Assembly (NCBI GenBank): GCA_001898405.1
Contig: MKTW01000002.1
Coordinates: 125,719 to 189,718, forward strand
From: Sphingobacteriales bacterium 44-61
Lineage (GTDB): Bacteria; Bacteroidota; Bacteroidia; Chitinophagales; Chitinophagaceae
DNA length: 64,000 bases
Direction of reading: 5' to 3'
The translations under genes and the position numbers were made by a program. Each line of letters starts with the position of its first letter. Within the stretch, counting starts at the first letter, position 1. Of this stretch, positions 7,701 to 15,663 are shown one piece after another. Under the pieces are notes generated by a model. It was not told where the DNA came from, did no database searches, and saw only the letters and a list, made by a program, of their open reading frames with translations.

Positions 7701-8879
7701 TTACAGCATTTCTATCACCATTGCAGAAGCACCGCCACCTCCATTGCAAATGCCTGCAGCTCCCAGTTTTGCTTTCTTTGTCTTCAATACATTGATCAGG
7801 GTAACAATGATCCTTGCTCCACTTGCACCAAGCGGATGCCCAATAGCCACTGCCCCACCATGCGCATTTACTTTTGCAGGATCGAGTTTCATGCGGCGGG
7901 TGTTCTCAATACCAACCACGCTGAAAGCTTCATTGAGTTCCCAGTAATCGATCTGTTCCATCTTCAAACCGGCTTTTGCTACAGCCTTTGGAACAGCTAT
8001 GGAAGGAGTTGTAGTAAACCATTCAGGAGCCTGCTCTGCATCTGCATAAGCAAGAATGCGGGCAATAGGTTTAATGCCCAGTTCTTTCGCTTTATCTGCA
8101 CTCATCAGCACAAGGGCCGCAGCTCCATCATTCAGGGTGGAAGCGTTGGCTGCTGTTACAGTACCGTCTTTCGCAAAAGAAGGACTTAGTGTAGGTATCT
8201 TTTCAAACTTTACATTATAGGGCTCTTCATCTTTTTCGACAGTAACCGGGTTACCTTTGCGCTGTGGTATTTCCACCGGTATCACTTCATCGGCAAACCA
8301 ACCATTTTCCCAGGCTGCCTGACTGCGTTTATAGCTTTCAATAGCAAACGTGTCCTGCTCTTCGCGCGTGATGCCGCAGGTGCTGGCACAAAGCTCGGCA
8401 GCATTGCCCATGGCTTTGCCATCATATACATCCGTAAGGCCGTCTTTTGCCACTCCATCCACCAGCGATGCATCACCGTATTTATTACCCCAACGCATGG
8501 CCGGTGCATAAAAAGGTGTATTGCTCATGCTTTCCATTCCTCCTGCCACTACGATGTCTGCATCACCCAGCAAGATGCTTTGCGCAGCCAGTGCAATTGA
8601 TTTCATACCGCTGGCACATACTTTATTGATGGTGGTGCAATTCACGTTATCAGGCAAGCCGGCAAACTTAGCAGCCTGCCTTGCAGGTGCCTGCCCAAGA
8701 TTAGCCTGCAATACAGCACCCATTAAAACATCCTGTACCTGTTCCGACTTGATACCGGCTTTGGCAACAGCCGCTTTAATGGCAGCAGCACCTAATTGCG
8801 TGGCAGATAAAGCTTTTAATGCACCTCCAAAACTTCCGATTGGCGTACGGACGGCGGAAACGATGACAACTTCTTTCAT
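7701..8879 (-). CDS. Acetyl-CoA C-acyltransferase (thiolase)
   Basis: A 392-residue thiolase catalysing reversible condensation or cleavage of acyl-CoA and acetyl-CoA. The nucleophile is Cys88 in [11 protein letters not shown], the base His is in [16 protein letters not shown], and the second catalytic Cys is in CNGGGGAS at the C-terminus. The start and overall sequence are closest to acetoacetyl-CoA thiolases (AtoB/ThlA), but a role in beta-oxidation cannot be excluded. No beta-oxidation partner genes adjoin it. A -7 box at 8901-8908 suggests its own promoter rather than co-transcription with the gene upstream. Confidence 0.93.
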   Translation of the reverse strand: MKEVVIVSAVRTPIGSFGGALKALSATQLGAAAIKAAVAKAGIKSEQVQDVLMGAVLQANLGQAPARQAAKFAGLPDNVNCTTINKVCASGMKSIALAAQSILLGDADIVVAGGMESMSNTPFYAPAMRWGNKYGDASLVDGVAKDGLTDVYDGKAMGNAAELCASTCGITREEQDTFAIESYKRSQAAWENGWFADEVIPVEIPQRKGNPVTVEKDEEPYNVKFEKIPTLSPSFAKDGTVTAANASTLNDGAAALVLMSADKAKELGIKPIARILAYADAEQAPEWFTTTPSIAVPKAVAKAGLKMEQIDYWELNEAFSVVGIENTRRMKLDPAKVNAHGGAVAIGHPLGASGARIIVTLINVLKTKKAKLGAAGICNGGGGASAMVIEML

Positions 8880-8900
8880 ACGGTTAATTCAATTGAAGCG

Positions 8901-8908
8901 CAAAGATA
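8901..8908 (-). promoter_or_regulatory. -7 box (TATCTTTG) for the thiolase gene
   Basis: Exact TAnnTTTG match on the minus strand, 21 bases upstream of the ATG at 8879. A TTG lies upstream, but at a spacing shorter than usual. Confidence 0.5.
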
Positions 8909-8932
8909 ACAAATGTTAGTTCAAGAGTAGCT

Positions 8933-10864
8933 TTATCTGGAAATAAGCACAGTGCCTTTCAACAGGTTTCCCCCATCCTTCAGGTCCAGCATATACACGT
9001 ACACTCCCACCGGCAATGGCTGTCCTTTAAAACGGCCATCCCAATGCACATTGGCTTTTCTCGCCTGGAATACAGGATGCCCATACCGGTCATAAACAGA
9101 AAGTTCAAAATTGGGATAAGCACTTAATGCAGGTATATACCAGGTGTCGTTGATGCCATCACCATTTGGCGTGAAAGCATTAGGGATAAATACATCTTTA
9201 TAAACAAAAACCTTTACCGAGTCCGTTGCTTCACCGCATCCATCGTTGGAAGTAACTGTAAGGATATACGTAGTATCATGCGGAGGCGTGATCACGGGTT
9301 GTAAAACCAAAGGATTATTAATATACAATGCAGGCGTCCAGAGATAGCTTAAATTTTGTCCGGTTGCATTGGCCATTAATTGTACAGAAGTTCCCTGCAC
9401 GATCCATTTATCACCACCGGCATCCGCTGTAGGTTTATTGATCACATTGATCTTTACCTCAGCAGTGTCCCTGCAGCTGAATTGATTGGACACGATCACT
9501 TCATATACAGAACTGATCACCGGTTTCGCTAACGGATTTGCAATATCTGCTGCAGACAAACCCGTTGCCGGTTTCCATTCATAACCCAATCCGCCTTGTG
9601 CTGTTAACTGTATACTGCGTCCTTCGCAAATAGTTGTTTCGGAAAGCCCTACCGTAGCAACAGGATTTGGATTAACAGTTGCTATGATGGAGCCATCCGT
9701 TGTGCAACCTGCATCATTGCTTACCGTAACAAAATACTCACCCCCCTGTGCCAGCTGCACATGGTCCAGCGTAACAGCAGCCTGGGTTGATTGAAAACCA
9801 GCCGGGCCTGTCCATTGATATTGCGTACCATCCGCAGCGTTTAACTGCAGCGTGGCATTTTCACAAACAGGCGCATTTGTTTTCAGATCAATAACCGGAT
9901 AGGTCGCCACCCGTACACTCAGCACTCCTGAAGCTACACGGCATTGTGGTGAGCCCAGGTTGCCATCTTCAGCGGCTGTAAGCCTGTATACATACATGCC
10001 CGGGGCTGTCGCGGCAGGAAAATTGCGTACCAATGTAGTGCTGTTGGCGCCAGGAATATCCGTCCAGTCACTTCCATTGATCCTTTGCTGCCATTGAAAA
10101 GAAGGATTATTGAACCCGGCAGATACGGTGCAGGTAAATTCAAATTGACCCGCAGTTCCTTCACACAGGTTCACATTGGAAGAAGTGTTACCCGTAATCA
10201 CCGGTATAAGTTTAGGGCCACAGGGCCGGAAGGTAATATCGTCCAGCGCAATATCATTTCCACAGCCACCCTGCGCATTATTGAAAATGCGAAGCACCAC
10301 ATCCTGCACATTGGAAGGTGTTGTGAAAAAGAAACCGAATTGCCTCCAGGCCGGGCTTGCCTGTTGCGGTATGTCATTTGTATTATAGGATTGCAATACC
10401 GTTCCGTCGGTCCTTTCAATGCTGAAAGTAAGATTAGGCTTTATTGGATTGGGGCTGCAGGAACCCAGTGTTTGCACATTCATCACCCAGGCAGCAAATT
10501 CGTAAGTAGTACCGCCACACAATCCCTTCACCGTATCAAGATAAAAAGCGCTGGGTTGATAAGATGCATTCACCAGCATGAAATATCCACCGGGATCGCC
10601 GGTATGGTCTGTCTGCAATGAATGCCAGCTATTACCAAAGCAGGCGGTTGTATTGCTTCGCACCGTATAAAAACCATCATTGGGACAGTCTGAAGCCACA
10701 TATTGATAAGACGTAGTAGCAGCTTTCAATGGAGCACCGGGATTGGAGCCGGAACCAAACGTAATGTTTACGATAGGATCCCCAAGGCTACCCTGGCAAA
10801 GCTGGGCATCGGCCCGTGTATAAAAAAACAGTATCAGGAGAATTATCCCGGCAAAATTCCTCAT
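8933..10864 (-). CDS. Large secreted protein with T9SS type B (CHU_C) sorting domain
   Basis: A 643-residue protein with a Sec signal peptide (MRNFAGIILLILFFYTRADA). A domain of about 190 residues follows, rich in aromatic residues and cysteines (YEFAAWVMN, IALDDITFRPCG), resembling carbohydrate-binding jelly-roll modules. Next come three or four Ig/PKD-like repeats of about 80 residues (each with PVCENATLQL- or TICEGRSIQL-like starts). The C-terminus (FIPNAFTPNGDGINDTW, VYDRYGHPVF, LPVGVYVYML) is the gliding-motility-associated sorting signal used by the type IX secretion system. The product is therefore exported across the outer membrane and held on or released from the surface, perhaps as an adhesin or matrix-binding protein. 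No enzyme active site is visible. Confidence 0.9.
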   Translation of the reverse strand: MRNFAGIILLILFFYTRADAQLCQGSLGDPIVNITFGSGSNPGAPLKAATTSYQYVASDCPNDGFYTVRSNTTACFGNSWHSLQTDHTGDPGGYFMLVNASYQPSAFYLDTVKGLCGGTTYEFAAWVMNVQTLGSCSPNPIKPNLTFSIERTDGTVLQSYNTNDIPQQASPAWRQFGFFFTTPSNVQDVVLRIFNNAQGGCGNDIALDDITFRPCGPKLIPVITGNTSSNVNLCEGTAGQFEFTCTVSAGFNNPSFQWQQRINGSDWTDIPGANSTTLVRNFPAATAPGMYVYRLTAAEDGNLGSPQCRVASGVLSVRVATYPVIDLKTNAPVCENATLQLNAADGTQYQWTGPAGFQSTQAAVTLDHVQLAQGGEYFVTVSNDAGCTTDGSIIATVNPNPVATVGLSETTICEGRSIQLTAQGGLGYEWKPATGLSAADIANPLAKPVISSVYEVIVSNQFSCRDTAEVKINVINKPTADAGGDKWIVQGTSVQLMANATGQNLSYLWTPALYINNPLVLQPVITPPHDTTYILTVTSNDGCGEATDSVKVFVYKDVFIPNAFTPNGDGINDTWYIPALSAYPNFELSVYDRYGHPVFQARKANVHWDGRFKGQPLPVGVYVYMLDLKDGGNLLKGTVLISR

Positions 10865-11003
10865 CGGCAGAAAATATCCTTTTTAGACACCGAAAGTAGA
10901 GAGATTGTACCAAAACCAAAAGAGGATAACAAATGCTTAGCAATGAAAAAGCATCTAATTTATATGTACTTTGCGATCACCGGCTGCATCCGTTATCTGT
11001 ATT

Positions 11004-12416
11004 ATGAATAAACGTCTTATCCTTATCACATTGATGCTGGGCACTTCGATGGCTGCAATTGACAGCAGCATCGTGAACGTATCGCTTCCGGTAATACGCG
11101 CTCATTTCAATGTGGAAGTAGAGAATGTGCAATGGGTGGTCACAGCTTATATGATATCCTTCTGCCTTTTTATTCCTTTAACAAGCTGGTTAAAAAACAG
11201 GATCGGTTATTTTTATCTTTATACAGGTTGCGTCACGGTATTTACGATCGGGTCGCTGCTTTGCAGCCTTTCATTCAATCTTGAAATGCTGGTAACGGCC
11301 CGGGTGATCCAGGCAATTGGCGGGGGAGCCATGTCTCCTACCTCCCTGGCAATATTAAGCGATACATTTCCCAAAGAAGAAAGAGGATCAGCTATTGGAT
11401 GGTGGGGCATCGGTAATATCATGGGCCCTGCATTAGGGCCAACACTGGGTGGTGTTCTCACCCATTATTTTGGATGGCCTTCGGTTTTTTACATCAATAT
11501 CCCGATCGGCCTGCTGACGCTCTGGATGAATTTCCGCTACCTGGGTTTTCTGAAGAAACAACCACTGTATAATCCACGCTTTGATGCAACAGGTTTCACA
11601 TTCTTTTCCCTTTTTATCGTAGCGGTGCAATACACTACTTCCGTTATCGCCAAAAAAGGCTTGAGCTCAATTGAATTTTTGGCAGGGTTGCTGGCCTGCA
11701 TTTCATGTTTCGGTCTTTTCCTCCGTTCCTCCCGGAAGCCTCAACCATTGCTCGATCTTAGCGTGTTCCGCTCTGCAACATTCAACAGGGCTGCCATTGT
11801 AGTGGTGATCCGCTCCATTGCTTTATTTGGCGGTATGTTCTTTATTCCTTTTTTATTGCAGGGGCAGGTTGGCTTTACAGAAATACAATCAGGGCTGCTG
11901 ATGTTGCCCAATGCGCTGATGATGCTGGTTACACGGCCCTACGCAGGAAAGATGGCCGATAAAGGTTTAACAAGAAACATATCCGTAGCCGGCATCCTTA
12001 TTGTTTCTATTTCCTTCGTGTTCTTCTCGCGTGTTGATCCGGGCACTTCTATTGGCTTTATCATCGCTGCCATGATGATCCGGGGGTTTGGCATGGGTTT
12101 ACTGGTAGCACCTGTCTCCACTGCACTGCTGAATGCTGTCGGCCCTTTGCAAACCGCAACAGCCACTTCCATGAACAGCCTTTTACAACAATTAGGCGGC
12201 TCCGTCGGCATTGCAATCAGCAGCGTCGTACATACTTTCATCTACACATACTACGAAAACAAAAATCATCCTCCTGAAATGGCCGAGCATTTTGCTCTGC
12301 AATGGGGATTCCTCTTTACCTCCTGCCTCATTCTACTCGCACTGATACCCGCCCTAAAACTTCCCGAAAAATCCATACTCCGTACAAATCGCAAAGAGAT
12401 ACCAATGGAAGAGTAA
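11004..12416 (+). CDS. EmrB/QacA-type (DHA2) MFS drug exporter
   Basis: About 470 residues with 13-14 hydrophobic segments. Motif C is seen as MGPALGPTLGGVLTHYFGWP, and motif D1 is MAAIDSSIVNVSLPVI in the first helix. These place it in the 14-TM drug:H+ antiporter family at the inner membrane. The C-terminal helices are separated by AGKMADKGLTRN. No emrA-type adaptor or tolC gene is adjacent, so substrate and partner are unknown. The ATG at 11004 is chosen over an upstream TTG (10971) because it begins directly before the first helix (MNKRLILITLM). A TACTTTG sequence 27-33 bases upstream resembles the -7 element. It converges on ggt with 17 bases between. Confidence 0.92.
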   Translation: MNKRLILITLMLGTSMAAIDSSIVNVSLPVIRAHFNVEVENVQWVVTAYMISFCLFIPLTSWLKNRIGYFYLYTGCVTVFTIGSLLCSLSFNLEMLVTARVIQAIGGGAMSPTSLAILSDTFPKEERGSAIGWWGIGNIMGPALGPTLGGVLTHYFGWPSVFYINIPIGLLTLWMNFRYLGFLKKQPLYNPRFDATGFTFFSLFIVAVQYTTSVIAKKGLSSIEFLAGLLACISCFGLFLRSSRKPQPLLDLSVFRSATFNRAAIVVVIRSIALFGGMFFIPFLLQGQVGFTEIQSGLLMLPNALMMLVTRPYAGKMADKGLTRNISVAGILIVSISFVFFSRVDPGTSIGFIIAAMMIRGFGMGLLVAPVSTALLNAVGPLQTATATSMNSLLQQLGGSVGIAISSVVHTFIYTYYENKNHPPEMAEHFALQWGFLFTSCLILLALIPALKLPEKSILRTNRKEIPMEE

Positions 12417-12433
12417 CCGGCTGCCGACTCAAC

Positions 12434-14335
12434 CTACCACCCTATCCCATAATCTTCCCCATGATTGCTTGATCCGCCCCAAAAGCTGCCATGTTTCCAG
12501 TCAAAGAAAATAGCATTGATCGGTCCGCTGGTGCGGTCATCAAAACGAAGTGTATACCCCAGCTTCTTTAATTCTTCTCTCACTTTCTCCGGTGTTCTAT
12601 CCTGCAACAATATACTTCCGGGCCTTGGCATGCGGTCTTCCCTTTTTGTGCCGCCAAGCGAAAGCCAAAGCTGGTTGGTATTGATATTGCCTGCCTCGGC
12701 CGCTTGTTGCACATTCATCCCAAACTCCACTACATTAAGAAAGAACTGCAACAGGTTTTGTTCCTGCGTATCACCACCCTGCACAGCAAAAGATAAAAAT
12801 GGTTTGCCGTCTTTCATGGCCAGTGTTGGCGTTAAAGTAACACGCGGCCGTTTGCCCGGTGCTACCACATTGAAAGGATTGAGTTCTTCATCCAATACAA
12901 AACTTTGCATCCGCTGGCTCATGCCCACACCTGTGTTGCCTGCAATACAGGCCGGAACCCAACCACCGCTTGGCGTAATGGACACTACCCATCCATCTTT
13001 ATCTGCTGCTTCCACACTGGTAGTGCCGCGCCATAGGCGGTCCATATATTCCTCATCTATTTTCTGAAAGGCTGTGCCATTGCGTATATCGTGGGAAGGC
13101 ATAAAATTACCCGGGGCTTTTTTGCTGGTATCTATCGCAAAACCTCTTTTCTTCAGCAATGAGAGATAAGGATTGATCTTGCCTTCAAACGGATAAGGAT
13201 CACCGGGCCCTGCTGTAGCATCGTTCTTTTCATAATTGATCAGTGCTGCCCTTTGTTTAGCGTATTCTTTACTCAGCAATCCTTTGATAGGTTCTGCAGG
13301 AGGGAAATAAGGATCGCCGTAATAAAAATCACGGTCAGCAAAGCTCAGGTTCATGGCCTGGTAAATTGTATGGATATAACGGCTGCTGTTATATCCCATG
13401 TTTTTCAGATCGAAATTTTCCAGGATATTCAATGCCTGCAGCATGGAGGCGCCTTGCGTCCATGAAGCGAGTTTGTATACGTCAATCCCTTTATAATTTA
13501 CCTGTAGAGGTGTTTCCTCTATGGGCTTCCATTTGGCAAGGTCTTCGAGCGTGATCAGTCCGCCCTGCTCCTGGCATCCTCTTACAAATTCTTTGGCAAT
13601 ATCACCCTTGTAAAAACGATCATACGCTGCCATGATAGCCTGCTTGCGGGTTTTATGTTGCTTCAGTGCTTCCTGTTCTGTTTCCACCATTTTGGTGAGT
13701 GTCTGCAACAGATCTTTTTGTATAAAAATTTCTCCGGCCTCCGGTGCTTCCCTTTTTTCGCCGGCATGTGTCAGGAAAACTTTTTTGCTGTAAGGCCATT
13801 CTTTGATCCTTCCTTTACCACGCTCAATGCTATTAGCCGTTTGTGCTTCCATGGGGTAGCCAGCCGCCAATTGCATAGCCGGCGCCAGCACTTCTTTAAG
13901 ACTCAGCGTGCCGTATTCTGCGAGCATATAACAAAGCCCTCCGGGTGTGCCGGGCGTTGTAGCAGCAAGAGGTCCATACTCCGGGGGAAACTGATAACCT
14001 TTGTTTTTAAAAAACTCCGGCGTAGCTCCTGTAGGCGCCACACCCATTGCATTAATGGCAATAACCTTTTTTGTTTTGGGATTATAGATGAGGGCCTGCG
14101 TTTCACCTCCCCAGCTCAATACATCCCACATGGTGCAGGTAGCGGCCAGCATGGCACAGGCAGCATCCACCGCATTACCGCCTTTTTGGAAGATCATGGA
14201 ACCAGCCGTGGCAGCCAGCGGTTTACCGGTGATCGCCATCCAGTTCTTTCCGTGCAATACAGGTTTTTGCGTGGGTTGAGCAGATAATGCAGAAACTGTC
14301 ATGATCATCAGCAGACAGAGAAGGAAATGTCTCAT
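12434..14335 (-). CDS. ggt: Gamma-glutamyltransferase / glutathione hydrolase, secreted
   Basis: A 633-residue N-terminal nucleophile hydrolase made as a proenzyme. It has a signal peptide (MRHFLLCLLMIMTVSALSA), a large-subunit region with GGNAVDAACAMLAATC, and the autoprocessing site RLWRGTTSV, where the first Thr of the small subunit becomes the nucleophile. The small subunit follows (MSQRMQSFVLDEE, PGKRPRVTLTPTLAMKDGKP, VQGGD). It cleaves gamma-glutamyl compounds in the periplasm. The processing motif reads GTTSVEAAD where many homologues have GTTHFSV, a modest departure. TACTTTGC lies about 55 bases upstream and may be part of the promoter. Confidence 0.92.
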   Translation of the reverse strand: MRHFLLCLLMIMTVSALSAQPTQKPVLHGKNWMAITGKPLAATAGSMIFQKGGNAVDAACAMLAATCTMWDVLSWGGETQALIYNPKTKKVIAINAMGVAPTGATPEFFKNKGYQFPPEYGPLAATTPGTPGGLCYMLAEYGTLSLKEVLAPAMQLAAGYPMEAQTANSIERGKGRIKEWPYSKKVFLTHAGEKREAPEAGEIFIQKDLLQTLTKMVETEQEALKQHKTRKQAIMAAYDRFYKGDIAKEFVRGCQEQGGLITLEDLAKWKPIEETPLQVNYKGIDVYKLASWTQGASMLQALNILENFDLKNMGYNSSRYIHTIYQAMNLSFADRDFYYGDPYFPPAEPIKGLLSKEYAKQRAALINYEKNDATAGPGDPYPFEGKINPYLSLLKKRGFAIDTSKKAPGNFMPSHDIRNGTAFQKIDEEYMDRLWRGTTSVEAADKDGWVVSITPSGGWVPACIAGNTGVGMSQRMQSFVLDEELNPFNVVAPGKRPRVTLTPTLAMKDGKPFLSFAVQGGDTQEQNLLQFFLNVVEFGMNVQQAAEAGNINTNQLWLSLGGTKREDRMPRPGSILLQDRTPEKVREELKKLGYTLRFDDRTSGPINAIFFDWKHGSFWGGSSNHGEDYGIGW

Positions 14336-14521
14336 TGCAGATTGGTTTGTTTCTTAAAGATAAATTGGTTGGGTTGCAAAGTACTACTATTAGATGCCGG
14401 AGCGGTCAAAATCCTGTTGCCTGTTTTCCCCTTTTTGTGTAAATCGGCAATGGATATCCCTATGATAATCACTCTTCCATTCCCGGCATACTATTTTCTG
14501 GGGTTTATCTAAAATCAGATC

Positions 14522-14962
14522 ATGAAAAAGAAACCTGTCAAAAAAACGAAAGAGATCACGATCGACCTGCCCGAAGTAAAAGATATTCCGGGGCAGGAAC
14601 ATGTAAGGCCTCCGCACATGCGCGAGATGATGGATAGTACGGCTTCTTCTGCCGATGAAGAGGGAGAAGGCCTGCTGGATGACCTGAATAAAGAAGATGA
14701 AGCTCTGACCGATGATAAGACCAACGTTACCCAAACCGAGCGGGACCTGATAAAGAAAACAGGCCGGCCTGTTACAGATGAAGACCGGGACTTACAGGAA
14801 ATGGAATTGGATGAAACAGATGGTGAAGATCCGCTTAATGAAAAAGCAGATCCCAGGGATATGGGAGAAGATCTTGATGTGCCGGGTTCGGAATTGGATG
14901 ATGACGATGAAGAATCGGGTGAAGAGGATGAAGAGAATAATACCTACAGCGGAAGGGATTAG
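14522..14962 (+). CDS. Small, extremely acidic hypothetical protein
   Basis: A 146-residue protein with a basic first dozen residues (MKKKPVKKTKE). The rest is very acidic, ending in runs such as SELDDDDEESGEEDEENN. No domain, signal peptide or membrane segment is seen and most of it should be disordered. Short proteins ending in a VPGSELDDDDE-like string occur in related Bacteroidota as I recall, so it is probably a real conserved gene, but its function is unknown. The ATG at 14522 follows a TTATCTAAAATCAGATC stretch with no clear promoter. It converges on the lrp-like gene. Confidence 0.7.
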   Translation: MKKKPVKKTKEITIDLPEVKDIPGQEHVRPPHMREMMDSTASSADEEGEGLLDDLNKEDEALTDDKTNVTQTERDLIKKTGRPVTDEDRDLQEMELDETDGEDPLNEKADPRDMGEDLDVPGSELDDDDEESGEEDEENNTYSGRD

Positions 14963-14973
14963 CAATTTTTATT

Positions 14974-15489
14974 TTACTGCTGCCGGTTCTCATTCGAACG
15001 GCCTTTATTCTCCACAGCAGCAAGCGATAAAGGATACGCTGTTTCCACCTTCCCTTCAGAGATAACAAAAAAAGTTTGAACTGTTTGAATATTCGGTAAG
15101 GTCGAGAGCTTATTTAAAAGGAAGATATTATACTCATTCATATCCCTCAGTGCAATCTTCAACAGGTAATCGGCAGCACCGCTCATGTGATAGCACTCCA
15201 TCACTTCGCGGAATTTACAAGCCTGTTCTTTAAATGCAATCAGCATACCTCTCGAATGTTCTTTCAAATGCACCTGCATAAAACCGATCAGTGATTTGTC
15301 GATCTTGGTCTTATTAAGGATCGCAACATATTTGCTGATCACTTCTTCCCTCTCAAGTCTTTTAATGCGTTCATAAACGGGCGTTACAGACTTTCCCAAT
15401 TTATCTGCTATCTCCTTGGTGGTAAGACGGGCGTCCTGCTGCAAAAGGCGCAAGATCTGGATATCATCGGGCTGGAATTCATACGACAT
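14974..15489 (-). CDS. Lrp/AsnC-family transcriptional regulator
   Basis: 171 residues. The N-terminal AsnC-type winged helix is ILRLLQQDARLTTKEIADKL then SVTPVYERIKRLEREEVI. The RAM/ligand domain follows (FREVMECYHMSGAADYLLKI) and sets effector-dependent oligomerisation. Feast/famine regulators of this type respond to amino acids. It is divergent from ppsA across 174 bases of AT-rich DNA, so it may regulate itself and ppsA; that is inference from position only. The C-terminal 20 residues beyond the RAM domain are low in complexity. Confidence 0.93.
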   Translation of the reverse strand: MSYEFQPDDIQILRLLQQDARLTTKEIADKLGKSVTPVYERIKRLEREEVISKYVAILNKTKIDKSLIGFMQVHLKEHSRGMLIAFKEQACKFREVMECYHMSGAADYLLKIALRDMNEYNIFLLNKLSTLPNIQTVQTFFVISEGKVETAYPLSLAAVENKGRSNENRQQ

Positions 15490-15663
15490 AAAGACAATTT
15501 TTCTATTATAAAGGCTATTCGGGGTTGAAAAAAGAAAAAATTCCTAAAAATTTAATATAAATCAGATTTATATACCAATATACTCAAATTTTATAGACAA
15601 TTAAACGTAAATGGGTAATTTTTGTGAAGGATTGCTTATTACCCCACTAATCATTGCCTTATT
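15490..15663. promoter_or_regulatory. Divergent AT-rich control region between the lrp-like gene and ppsA
   Basis: 174 bases, strongly AT-rich, with runs such as AAAAATTTAATATAAATC and TAATTTTTG. It must hold both promoters. No exact TAnnTTTG box or clear palindrome is seen. Confidence 0.45.

Noticed and set aside
13655-14287. 210-codon plus-strand frame rich in Cys and Phe
   Set aside because: Antisense to ggt, which has a full set of family motifs.
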